Assembly (NCBI RefSeq): GCF_016793595.1
Contig: NZ_JAEULY010000009.1
Location: forward strand, 310,001-374,000
Source of the DNA: Phreatobacter sp.
GTDB lineage: Bacteria > Pseudomonadota > Alphaproteobacteria > Rhizobiales > Phreatobacteraceae
Direction of reading: 5' to 3'
Length of the DNA stretch: 64,000 nucleotides
The notes under the pieces were generated by a model. It had not been told where the DNA came from, searched no databases, and worked only from the letters and a program-made list of their open reading frames with translations. Below, in pieces: positions 1 through 6,823 of this stretch (within the stretch, counting starts at the first letter, position 1; each line of letters opens with the position of its first letter). The position numbers were made by a program, and so were the translations under genes.

Positions 1-1
1 C

Positions 2-334
2 CATGCTCTGCGATGGATCGCGCGACGCCACGACCTCAGGTTAGGCGTGCAGCGTATACGCCACAGGATCAGACGCGAGCCCCGGCTCTCATCGCTCTGG
101 GGTGAGCTCCGTAGGAAGCTCGACGACGGCACCGTCGCTATCATCGGGATCGGCGGACTTGAGGCTCATTGGTCCGTCGCAATCAGGACTGGCCGGACCT
201 GGCTCAAGCTGATCGACAGCGACGGCCTCACCGCACTGAAGCGATCTGCCTGCGCCGTGGTGCCCTGCGCGCGCCGCTACGTGCTCGATCCCGCGGAGAT
301 CCTGTTCATTCGCAGGCTGAAGAGCAAGACCTGA
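2..334 (+). CDS. C39-like cysteine peptidase family protein, C-terminal part (5' end outside window)
   Basis: The reading frame is open from the first bases of the window to the TGA at 332-334, so the gene starts further left. The visible part (about 110 residues) ends in a segment with a His-Trp pair (EAHWSV) followed by an Asp-Ser-Asp-Gly (LIDSDG). That His/Asp spacing is seen in the C-terminal half of papain/C39-like folds, where the nucleophilic Cys would lie in the missing N-terminal half. The family call is inference from this local pattern. Whether the protein is an active peptidase cannot be judged here. It is followed after 68 bases by a PcfJ-like gene on the same strand. Confidence 0.45.
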   Translation, partial: HALRWIARRHDLRLGVQRIRHRIRREPRLSSLWGELRRKLDDGTVAIIGIGGLEAHWSVAIRTGRTWLKLIDSDGLTALKRSACAVVPCARRYVLDPAEILFIRRLKSKT

Positions 335-402
335 CCCGCCGCACCGCTGCGCCGCGCGGCGACTGCACCCTCCCCACCTCATCATCAGAAAGGACTATCC
401 CA

Positions 403-1425
403 ATGCTTGGGATCGATCACGCACGTCCATGCTACGGCGCACGCAGGCGACAAAAGGACAAGCCGAAAGTCCGGAAGCGTAAGGCGGCTCTCGACCTCGA
501 ACCGCTCTATGGCTGGGGAGCCGGGCCACTCGACCAACTCTGCGCGATGGAGCCTGGACTTCACCGCTTCGTCGCAGAGGCGCCCGCGCATACCCGGCAC
601 TACATCGCCATGGCGCTGGCCGGAATGGCCAAGCATGGACACGTCACGGAGGCCTGGCTCGCGGGGTCGCTCGCCTCAAGCTCCCGCCGCGAGGTGCTTC
701 AAGCCATATGGGGCCACGATCCCGGCTCGACCCGTGCGCTCATGCGGCTCGGTCCGGACCTGTTGGAGCCGTCGACCTATGAGGCGCTCGGCACGGTGCT
801 CGGGGATGAGCAGCGCCGCCGTGCCTATGGCGATCTAAGGGTTCCGACGGAACGTGCAATCGTCCGCATCGCCGACGCGTCTGCCGATGTGGTGGCGGCC
901 TATCGCGGCAGGCTCATCGGCACCTTCGGTGCGGCAGGCATCCTGTTCCTTAGTGAAGGCATTGCGCGGCTGCGGCCAGACCTCTCGGCCGCTTCGATCC
1001 GCCGCTCGCTCAACGCGCTGGAAAAGCCCTCGCGCATCGAACACCTATTCGGCCGGCTCATCCGCAACGTGCAGCTGCCAGAGCCGCCATGGGCGGGGAC
1101 GTCGAGGATCAGGGCGCTCACGACCGTGCCTGACCTCCGAGCCGCTGGCTTGCGTCTAGAGAACTGCCTCAACACGCTTCCCATCTGGACCGAGGCGCTG
1201 ACGGGGAAGCGTGCCTTCTATCTCGTCGAGGAGTGCGAGTTCGTCATCGTCGCCCTCGCCCGGCACGAGGTATTCGGCACCTGGTTCGTCCACTCCCTTG
1301 CCAAGCGCCGGAACGGCCAGCCGTCAGGGCAAGTGAAGGCGCGGATCATCGCAACCTTCGCAGCCGCCGGCTTCCCCTACTTCGACGGGGCGCCGATCGG
1401 CACGAGCCTCGACGGCAACGACTGA
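403..1425 (+). CDS. hypothetical protein, PcfJ-like
   Basis: A 340-residue soluble protein. I chose the ATG at 403 because AAAGGA lies a suitable distance upstream; the frame stays open further left but without a better start. The N-terminus is basic (Arg/Lys rich, residues 10-30). The C-terminal third has a Leu-Glu-Asn-Cys-Leu motif (about residue 255), followed by alternating beta-like strands (AFYLVEE, FVIVALA, TWFVHSL). This resembles the PcfJ-like family found on mobile elements, whose biochemical role is unknown. The similarity is a visual judgement of motif layout, not a search. It lies in accessory DNA with the C39-like fragment upstream and an XRE regulator convergent downstream. Confidence 0.6.
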   Translation: MLGIDHARPCYGARRRQKDKPKVRKRKAALDLEPLYGWGAGPLDQLCAMEPGLHRFVAEAPAHTRHYIAMALAGMAKHGHVTEAWLAGSLASSSRREVLQAIWGHDPGSTRALMRLGPDLLEPSTYEALGTVLGDEQRRRAYGDLRVPTERAIVRIADASADVVAAYRGRLIGTFGAAGILFLSEGIARLRPDLSAASIRRSLNALEKPSRIEHLFGRLIRNVQLPEPPWAGTSRIRALTTVPDLRAAGLRLENCLNTLPIWTEALTGKRAFYLVEECEFVIVALARHEVFGTWFVHSLAKRRNGQPSGQVKARIIATFAAAGFPYFDGAPIGTSLDGND

Positions 1426-1467
1426 GAGAGGTCGAGACTGACCGTAGTCCCGCCGGCGCGGTTCCCT

Positions 1468-1692
1468 TCACCGCTTGAGGAGATCGGCGGCTTCGACGCC
1501 AAGCGCTTTGGCGATCCAGTGGAGGTTGTCGACCGACACGGCATGCAGCCCGCGCTCGATCTTCGAGATGTTGGTGCGGTGGAGGTCAGCGCGGTGAGCC
1601 AGTTCCTCCTGGCTGAGTTCGCGCTCGTCCCTGAGGCGCCGGATATTCCCCGCCACAAGCTGACGAACAGGACTGGGTCGATCGCGCTTCAC
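1468..1692 (-). CDS. XRE-family HTH transcriptional regulator
   Basis: A 74-residue protein that is essentially one Cro/C1-type helix-turn-helix domain: IRRLRDERELSQEELAHRAD supplies helices 1-2, and the recognition helix follows at HRTNISKIERG. It reads from a GTG start at 1692. It is divergent from the membrane-protein gene at 1763. The 70-bp gap between them contains two near-identical 14-15-bp direct repeats, so autoregulation and control of the divergent gene are likely (inference). Small solitary XRE proteins of this type are common regulators on islands and prophages. A partner toxin is not evident. Confidence 0.85.
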   Translation of the reverse strand: MKRDRPSPVRQLVAGNIRRLRDERELSQEELAHRADLHRTNISKIERGLHAVSVDNLHWIAKALGVEAADLLKR

Positions 1693-1711
1693 AAGGCGCG
1701 ACCAGACTGCC

Positions 1712-1746
1712 TTGACGCATTTATGACTACAGCGTTTATGCTACAA
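1712..1746 (+). promoter_or_regulatory. putative promoter/operator with direct repeats between XRE gene and membrane-protein gene
   Basis: TTGACG at 1712-1717 and TATGCT at 1737-1742 are separated by 19 bp and would start transcription about 14 bases before the ATG at 1763. The same stretch holds a direct repeat: GCATTTATGACTACA (1718-1732) and GCGTTTATGCTACA (1733-1746). The repeats overlap the promoter, the usual position for an XRE-type repressor operator. The 19-bp spacer is long for a sigma-70 promoter, so the exact elements are uncertain. Confidence 0.4.
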
Positions 1747-1762
1747 CTTGGGAGCTACAATC

Positions 1763-2650
1763 ATGACGGATACAACGCCCGCAACAGCCGGTGAGAACTC
1801 TGCCGGCGGAAGATCTCCACCTGCCCAGCCCACATTGATGAGGGATCTGCTCGATCCGGTGGTTCTCGGTCAGTTCATCGAACCCACCAAGCTCGAACAC
1901 TACCGGGTGCGGTTCGAAGGCATCCTCAGTCGGCACGGCCTCGGCGAGCGGCCGATTGAGCGCGTGTCCTTCGCGCAGGTTGCTTCGGCAGCCGTTAGCC
2001 AGCGTCCCATGAACCTCTGGCTGCCAGCCCTCGACGACAGTCAGTTCAATATCCCCGCTGCCTTCTTCCAGGTGACCTGGGCGGCCTGGCGCAAGGTTGC
2101 CTTCGCCTGGGTGCTTGTCGCGCTCTGGATCGGACTGATCGCGCTCGACCTCGTCTTGAAGCCGGCGCTCGGGATCAGCTTGTTCGCCCTGATCCTCGTC
2201 CCCGCCATCATCGGCTTCGGCGTCCTCGGCAGCTCTCTCTTCCTCTACCAGATCGCGCGAGAGGTTCGGTCTGGCGCGATCCGCCGGGACAAAACCTCGG
2301 TCGCGGGCGCCGCGACGGCCATCGCCTTGATCGTTGGAGGCGGTGTTACAACCGCCCTGTACGAGGAGCGCGACGCTGCACGGAACTGCGCCTCCAGCGA
2401 CGCGCAGAACCTCGTGACTACCATCGTCCGAGACCACTACGATCCGCAAGGGCGCCTCAACCTCCTCGCTAAGGTCGAGCTCGATGCGATCCGGCAGCGC
2501 GAGCTCGTGGGCCAGGTTCAGCATTGTGCGGCAGGGCTAACGCTGACCGGACCGAACAATCTCATCCTCACCCGCAGTCACCCGATCTCCTACACGCTGG
2601 AGGTCACGACCGACCGACGCCTCTACGCAACTGTGGAGCGCCTGCCATGA
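1763..2650 (+). CDS. DUF2628-like multipass membrane protein
   Basis: A 295-residue protein starting at the ATG at 1763, eight bases after GGGAG; an upstream in-frame TTG lacks this support. Residues about 80-160 hold an AAFFQVTWAAWRK segment followed by two hydrophobic stretches (WVLVALWIGLIAL, LFALILVPAIIGFGVLG). This layout resembles DUF2628, in which an FFF/W-R-K motif precedes transmembrane helices. A third hydrophobic helix (TAIALIVGGG) near residue 190 is followed by a soluble C-terminal domain of about 100 residues with two Cys. Function is unknown. It is followed after 76 bases by a secreted protein, so the pair may act together at the envelope (inference). Confidence 0.65.
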   Translation: MTDTTPATAGENSAGGRSPPAQPTLMRDLLDPVVLGQFIEPTKLEHYRVRFEGILSRHGLGERPIERVSFAQVASAAVSQRPMNLWLPALDDSQFNIPAAFFQVTWAAWRKVAFAWVLVALWIGLIALDLVLKPALGISLFALILVPAIIGFGVLGSSLFLYQIAREVRSGAIRRDKTSVAGAATAIALIVGGGVTTALYEERDAARNCASSDAQNLVTTIVRDHYDPQGRLNLLAKVELDAIRQRELVGQVQHCAAGLTLTGPNNLILTRSHPISYTLEVTTDRRLYATVERLP

Positions 2651-2726
2651 GAAGACACATGCACAGGATCGCGCTCTCGGCGCGTCAAACCCTGAACCGT
2701 TTATGCTTCAGTCGACCGGGTGGACC

Positions 2727-3677
2727 ATGATCAAACGATCGGCAGTCAATCTCCTGCAAATGGCGGCGGTCGCCATACCGACCCTCCTGAGTCTAGGTAC
2801 ATCCGCTCCTGCGCAAACTCTCGGCGACCTAGAATGCCGCCGCGTCTCGATCTTGGAGTTTGAAGCGTCGGTGCCGCTGTTGAACGAGCTCCGGAGCGTG
2901 GCGAACAATCCGGTGGGCATGCTCGCGATCGGCACGTTCGGGCCAGCCTTCGTCACTGAGGTCTCGGCAGAAGGTACGATCGCGGTTGAGCTGGAGGAGG
3001 TTCGCGCGATCCAAATCGGCGGAACAGCGCCCCAGCGAGCCTGTCGCATCCGCGCAAGGGTCAAGATCACCTATAGCCGGGCCGCCATGGAACCGGACAC
3101 ACGTCTCCACACCACGACGACGATCATCCGGCGGCCCGTCTCTGCAACTCTCGTCACAGAGCTTGCCTACGACATGACATTCGCGGGCGCCGGCGACAAT
3201 GTCGAACTGCTCGAAACCGAACTCGGCGACCTCCTGATCCAAACGCTCGCCCTCGATGCGAAGGCGAAGAACGAGGGCGCCGTCACCCGCGAGATGCACC
3301 AGGCCATCGCTCAAAAGGAAGCCCTCATCCGCGGCAGGCAGATGGAAGCCGACCGGGCCGAGTTTGAGGCTCGCGAGGCTGAGAACCGCCGTGTTCGGGA
3401 ACTCAATCGCGACCGCGAGGAGCAGCGGCAGAGGCAAGAGCAAGCAGCTCGCGATCGCGCGAACCAGCAATTTGCTGAAGAGGCACGTCGCCGTGACTCA
3501 GAACGGCGAGAAGCAGAGAAATCGCAGGAACGCGCGCATCGTCTCGAACGCCTGCGTGGGTATTTGGCCAACGCAGAGGCCCGTCTCAGCCGCCTCACCC
3601 GGCCAAACGAACGCGCCGATCAGGAGCGCAGAGTCGATGAGATTAGGGCTCAGATCGCGATCGAAGAAACGCGCTAA
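2727..3677 (+). CDS. secreted/periplasmic protein with C-terminal coiled coil
   Basis: A 316-residue protein with a clear N-terminal signal sequence (basic MIKR, hydrophobic stretch, then SAPAQ as a likely signal peptidase site near residue 31). I chose the ATG at 2727 because it places the signal peptide at the N-terminus; an upstream in-frame start would precede it with a non-hydrophobic tail. Residues about 35-170 look globular with two Cys. From about residue 180 to the end the sequence is dominated by Arg, Glu, Gln and Ala in heptad-like order, a long charged coiled coil. No family is recognised. It sits in the same orientation as the membrane protein upstream. Confidence 0.65.
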   Translation: MIKRSAVNLLQMAAVAIPTLLSLGTSAPAQTLGDLECRRVSILEFEASVPLLNELRSVANNPVGMLAIGTFGPAFVTEVSAEGTIAVELEEVRAIQIGGTAPQRACRIRARVKITYSRAAMEPDTRLHTTTTIIRRPVSATLVTELAYDMTFAGAGDNVELLETELGDLLIQTLALDAKAKNEGAVTREMHQAIAQKEALIRGRQMEADRAEFEAREAENRRVRELNRDREEQRQRQEQAARDRANQQFAEEARRRDSERREAEKSQERAHRLERLRGYLANAEARLSRLTRPNERADQERRVDEIRAQIAIEETR

Positions 3678-4063
3678 CCAACATCGCTCTGCATGATCCA
3701 AACCCGCTCATGTTGCTTCAGTGTAGATTGAGTACAAGGCACTTTCGCCTGGTCCGGCTGCAGTCAGCTTTGCGCCCCCAAAGCGGAAGGTAACTCGTCA
3801 CCGAGAAGCAGACGTCCATATCTTCGTACCGAAGCCGGCCTCGAGCTTGGCGCCCAAGCCGGGCGCACGAAATCTGCCCCAAATGCCCGGCAGCATCAAA
3901 GTTAGGCTGGCTCCAAATATAATGTAAATGACATTATCATATATTAAGACTGATGAAAATGTCATTTGCTCTTCTGGGCTCGACGGCCTCTCAAATCTTC
4001 GTCGGAAAGGCACAAAGGTGGTGCATGCCGACGCATGGCGAACCCGGGGAGGGCGGGCGCACG
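3678..4063. other. intergenic stretch with AT-rich inverted repeat
   Basis: No gene is seen in this 386-bp stretch. Its right half is distinctly AT-rich against a GC-rich background. It contains a TATAAT hexamer (3918-3923, no good -35 partner) and a perfect 10-bp inverted repeat, AAATGACATT (3926-3935) and AATGTCATTT (3958-3967), separated by 22 bp. A regulatory role for the next gene is possible. The start of that gene could alternatively lie inside this region, at the ATG at 3953. Confidence 0.4.
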
Positions 4064-4711
4064 ATGTCCGGGCGGATCGCCGAGGAGTCGTCCGCTGAGA
4101 AATGTTCTGTTTGGGGGTGCGAACGTCTAAGCCAGACAATTGCGGGAGAGGGCTTGGGCGTTCGGCTTTGCCGCTCGCACGCGAATGCATTCCAGCGCCA
4201 TGGGAGTGTGGACCGGCGGTCCTTCACGGCTACCGAGATCAGGCCGTTGCGGCGCATAGCGCTTGAATGGATCAAAGCGAACGAGAGCGACCCCCTGGTT
4301 GCCGAGACTATTGTGAAGGTCAGGGCGCTTTATATCCCAACCGAGGCTTCGGGTGCCGGCCCCCGGCCGGGCGATCCGGCCCGCGCCGCCTGGGAGCTTC
4401 GCCATATCTCGGGCCTGGATCCGCGAAAGGTAATGGCCGCGCGACTGGCGGTAGAGATGGCAGGCGAGGCAGATCCGCAATCGGGAAATTCCCGGGAATT
4501 CAAACTTGTTCAGACCTCGAAGGTCATCCATCGAATGGCCACGCGCACCCGTCGAGCCTGGGATCGACGCGATGGCTTGGTCGAAATGAATGTTTATCCG
4601 CACAACCAGGGCGCGGGCCTCAGATATATGGGACGCGCGGTAGACGACGCATGTTCAAGCCTGCTCGAACGCCTGCGGCCCTTCATGGCAGTGGGCCAGG
4701 AGTTGCCGTAA
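4064..4711 (+). CDS. hypothetical protein with Cys-rich N-terminus
   Basis: A 215-residue protein from the ATG at 4064, chosen because GGGGAGG lies upstream and because earlier in-frame ATGs (3953, 4025) would add a low-complexity leader. The N-terminal part has C-x4-C and a later C-R-S-H (CSVWGC, LCRSH), a Cys/His set that could bind zinc. The rest is helical and rich in Arg, with no recognised domain. The layout is like small proteins of phage or island origin, but I do not recognise the family. It lies convergent with the MerR gene that starts the metal cluster. Confidence 0.5.
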   Translation: MSGRIAEESSAEKCSVWGCERLSQTIAGEGLGVRLCRSHANAFQRHGSVDRRSFTATEIRPLRRIALEWIKANESDPLVAETIVKVRALYIPTEASGAGPRPGDPARAAWELRHISGLDPRKVMAARLAVEMAGEADPQSGNSREFKLVQTSKVIHRMATRTRRAWDRRDGLVEMNVYPHNQGAGLRYMGRAVDDACSSLLERLRPFMAVGQELP

Positions 4712-4761
4712 GAGGCCGCGGACTGGGTCCAGCGCTGCCGCGTAACGGCTTCGGCATCGGA

Positions 4762-5196
4762 CTAGCTGGCCTTCCTTTTGGCGAGTGTCCTTGGCGAGCG
4801 TAGCGCGGAGCTCGACGCGAGGGCTTCGATCACGCGACAGGCGGCCACTTCCCCCCGTTGGCAGTCGCTGACCATGCGCGACAGCTCCTCGCGCAAGCGC
4901 AGGAGCCTGGCTATGCGGCTCTCAACTTCGGCCAACTGCGACTGAGCGATGCGGCTGGCGTCTTCACAGGAAGCGCCCGGCTGTTCCTGCAGGGCCAGAA
5001 GTGTGCGGACCGCTGAGAGTTCAAATCCCAGCTCGCGCGCATGTCGTACGAAACCCAATCGCTGAGCATCTGTATAGGTGTATAGCCGCCGGCCGTTGCC
5101 TTGTCGCTGTGGCGGCGGCAGCACGCCAATCCGCTCGTAGAACCTGATGGTTTCGATGTTCACGCCGGCGTGACGCGCGAGCTGGCCGATCTGCAT
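4762..5196 (-). CDS. MerR-family heavy-metal-responsive regulator (CadR/PbrR type)
   Basis: A 144-residue MerR-family activator. The N-terminus has the winged HTH (IGQLARHAGVNIETIRFYERIGVL), followed by a long dimerisation helix. Cysteines fall at residues 77 (GASC), 112 (DCQRG) and 120 (AACRV), nearly the same as the metal-binding Cys 77/112/119 of CadR and PbrR-type sensors of Cd, Pb and Zn. The C-terminal tail is short and lacks the His-rich end of some CadR proteins. It is divergent from the HMA-CDF transporter gene, with a MerR-type promoter between them. Two more copies of that promoter lie at 6177 and 8303, so this regulator probably controls at least three units (inference). Confidence 0.9.
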   Translation of the reverse strand: MQIGQLARHAGVNIETIRFYERIGVLPPPQRQGNGRRLYTYTDAQRLGFVRHARELGFELSAVRTLLALQEQPGASCEDASRIAQSQLAEVESRIARLLRLREELSRMVSDCQRGEVAACRVIEALASSSALRSPRTLAKRKAS

Positions 5197-5205
5197 ATTT
5201 TGGTC

Positions 5206-5236
5206 TTGCTCCTGTAGTCGCTACAGGATGTAGCCT
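5206..5236 (+). promoter_or_regulatory. MerR-type promoter/operator P1 (upstream of HMA-CDF gene)
   Basis: The -35 element TTGCTC (5206-5211) and -10 element TAGCCT (5231-5236) are separated by 19 bp, the elongated spacer that MerR-family activators correct by DNA distortion. The spacer region carries the inverted repeat CCTGTAG-TCG-CTACAGG (5211-5227). It matches the layout of zntA/cadA-type promoters. Two similar copies occur downstream (P2, P3). Confidence 0.85.
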
Positions 5237-5265
5237 ACAGGGAGTCTGACAATTGAGAAGCCCCC

Positions 5266-6132
5266 ATGACGACCGAGACAGCCCCTATCCGCTACCGCAT
5301 CACCGGCATGGATTGCGCCTCCTGTGCCGGAAAAATCGAGGCAGCCGCCCGTAAGGTTGAGGGGGTTCAACATGTGAAGGTATCGATCGCATCGCAGATC
5401 ATGACGGTCGATGTCGACGAGCCTGGGCGACGCCTCCCGGAGCTGGAGAGCGCGATCACCGGCATCGGCTACCAGCTCGACCGCATGGGCGAATTTAAAG
5501 TCGCGGGAGCTGGCGCTGGCCAGGATGACGACGACAAGATCCCGGATTTGTCGCATGTGACCCCGGCGTACAAGCGGGCGCTGTGGATCGTGGTTCTGCT
5601 CAACACAGGCTATGGGGTGGTGCAAATTATCGGCAGCGTCCTGGCTGGCTCACAGGCGCTCCAGGCCGATGCCCTCGACTTCATCGGCGACGGCCTGATT
5701 TCGTTCCTCGGGCTGATCGCGGTGGGGTGGGGCCTGGCTGCCCGTGCGAAGGCGGCGCTTCTCCAGGGTATCTTCCTCGCGGTCCTTGGATTCGTCGTGG
5801 TCGGCACGACGACCTACCGCGTCTTCGTCACGCACGAGCCGCAGACCCTGCTGATGGGCGGCCTCGCTATCGCTGCCTTCTTCGTCAACGTTCTGGCGGC
5901 ACTCGTGCTGATCCCGCACAGGAAGGGAGACGCGAACATGCGTGCCGTTTGGCTCTTCTCCCGCAACGACGCGATAGGCAACCTGGCCGTTGCCGCCGCA
6001 GCTCTCCTGGTGTGGTGGCTCTCCTCGCCCTGGCCCGACCTGCTGGTGGCGTTCGCGGTCGCTGGCCTGTTTTTGCAATCGGCCTGGGCGATCATCCGGG
6101 ATGCACGGTCAGACCTTTCCCACGCTGCCTAG
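5266..6132 (+). CDS. HMA-domain/CDF fusion cation efflux transporter
   Basis: A 288-residue protein. Residues 8-75 form a heavy-metal-associated (HMA) domain with the metal-binding loop GMDCASC (Cys17, Cys20). From about residue 100 it continues into a cation diffusion facilitator-like membrane domain with about six hydrophobic helices. It includes QADALDFIGDG, equivalent to the TM2 metal site of CDF proteins, and SRNDAIGNLAVA, equivalent to TM5. The usual His of CDF TM2 is replaced (Asp-Phe-x-x-Asp), and the cytoplasmic C-terminal domain of longer CDF proteins is absent. It is expected to export a divalent heavy metal from the cytoplasm. Promoter P1 and the divergent MerR gene support metal induction. 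Confidence 0.85.
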   Translation: MTTETAPIRYRITGMDCASCAGKIEAAARKVEGVQHVKVSIASQIMTVDVDEPGRRLPELESAITGIGYQLDRMGEFKVAGAGAGQDDDDKIPDLSHVTPAYKRALWIVVLLNTGYGVVQIIGSVLAGSQALQADALDFIGDGLISFLGLIAVGWGLAARAKAALLQGIFLAVLGFVVVGTTTYRVFVTHEPQTLLMGGLAIAAFFVNVLAALVLIPHRKGDANMRAVWLFSRNDAIGNLAVAAAALLVWWLSSPWPDLLVAFAVAGLFLQSAWAIIRDARSDLSHAA

Positions 6133-6176
6133 GCTCGGGCGCGGGCTTTCTCTGCCCGGCGGTTCTGAAACACCGC

Positions 6177-6207
6177 TTGCTCCTCTAGCCGCTACAGGAT
6201 GTACCCT
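6177..6207 (+). promoter_or_regulatory. MerR-type promoter/operator P2 (upstream of TRAP transporter)
   Basis: TTGCTC (6177-6182), a 19-bp spacer, and TACCCT (6202-6207). The spacer reads CTCTAGCCGCTACAGGATG and differs from P1 at only two positions. It lies directly upstream of the TRAP genes and shows that an ATG at 6199 cannot be the start codon, because it falls inside the promoter. Confidence 0.8.
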
Positions 6208-6255
6208 CATTCCCCGTCGGTACTTTGCCGCAGCATGATGCTGAGGTCGGCCGCC

Positions 6256-6822
6256 ATGTCCTTGGAGCGCGTGGACACTATGCGGCTTGTCCATTGGATT
6301 GATGGTCTGAGCGAGAAGCTGGCTTCCGTGGTCAGCTGGGCGCTGCTGCTGAACGCGTTGCTGATCACATTTAACGCGATCAGCAGAAAGGTGTTCTCCG
6401 TCGCCTGGTCGTCGGCCTTTGACATGCAATGGCACTTCTTCGCTGCCGTGGTTTTCATCACGGCGGCGTATGCCTTGCAGAAGAACGAGCACGTCCGTGT
6501 CGACGTTTTCGCAAACCGCATCGGCGAACGCGGCCTGGCCTGGATTGATCTGTTCGGGATTCTTTTCGTCCTTCTTCCCGTATGCGCCGGCATGATGTGG
6601 CTCAGTGGGCCGAAGTTCTGGGAAGCTCTGGTAGCGGGACACACCCGGGCGACGCGCGAAAGCTCAAGCGCCATACCCGCATGGATCATTCTGAGTTTTA
6701 TCCCGTTCGGCTTCGCGCTCCTCGCTCTCCAAGGCCTGGCTGAGGCTGTGCGCTGTATAGCGTTCCTGCGAGGGATCGAGACAGGCAGCCGCGCCAATCG
6801 CCGCTTTTTCGACGGGGAATGA
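6256..6822 (+). CDS. TRAP transporter small membrane subunit (DctQ-like)
   Basis: A 188-residue protein with four hydrophobic helices, the DctQ layout: an early amphipathic helix, ALLLNALLITFNAISRKVF, a conserved central WHFFAAVVFITAAYALQKNEHVRVD segment, and two later helices. The ATG at 6256 (GAGG upstream) is preferred. The in-frame ATG at 6199 overlaps promoter P2, and ATGs at 6235 and 6238 are also possible. DctQ assists DctM in Na+-driven uptake of an organic acid delivered by a periplasmic DctP protein. No DctP gene is nearby. It sits one base before dctM and behind a metal-responsive promoter, an unusual setting for a TRAP system. Confidence 0.85.
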   Translation: MSLERVDTMRLVHWIDGLSEKLASVVSWALLLNALLITFNAISRKVFSVAWSSAFDMQWHFFAAVVFITAAYALQKNEHVRVDVFANRIGERGLAWIDLFGILFVLLPVCAGMMWLSGPKFWEALVAGHTRATRESSSAIPAWIILSFIPFGFALLALQGLAEAVRCIAFLRGIETGSRANRRFFDGE

Positions 6823-6823
6823 C

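Noticed and set aside
3798..4190. 130-codon minus-strand frame opposite the unknown gene at 4064
   Set aside because: No ribosome binding site, no motif, and it crosses the AT-rich intergenic palindrome.
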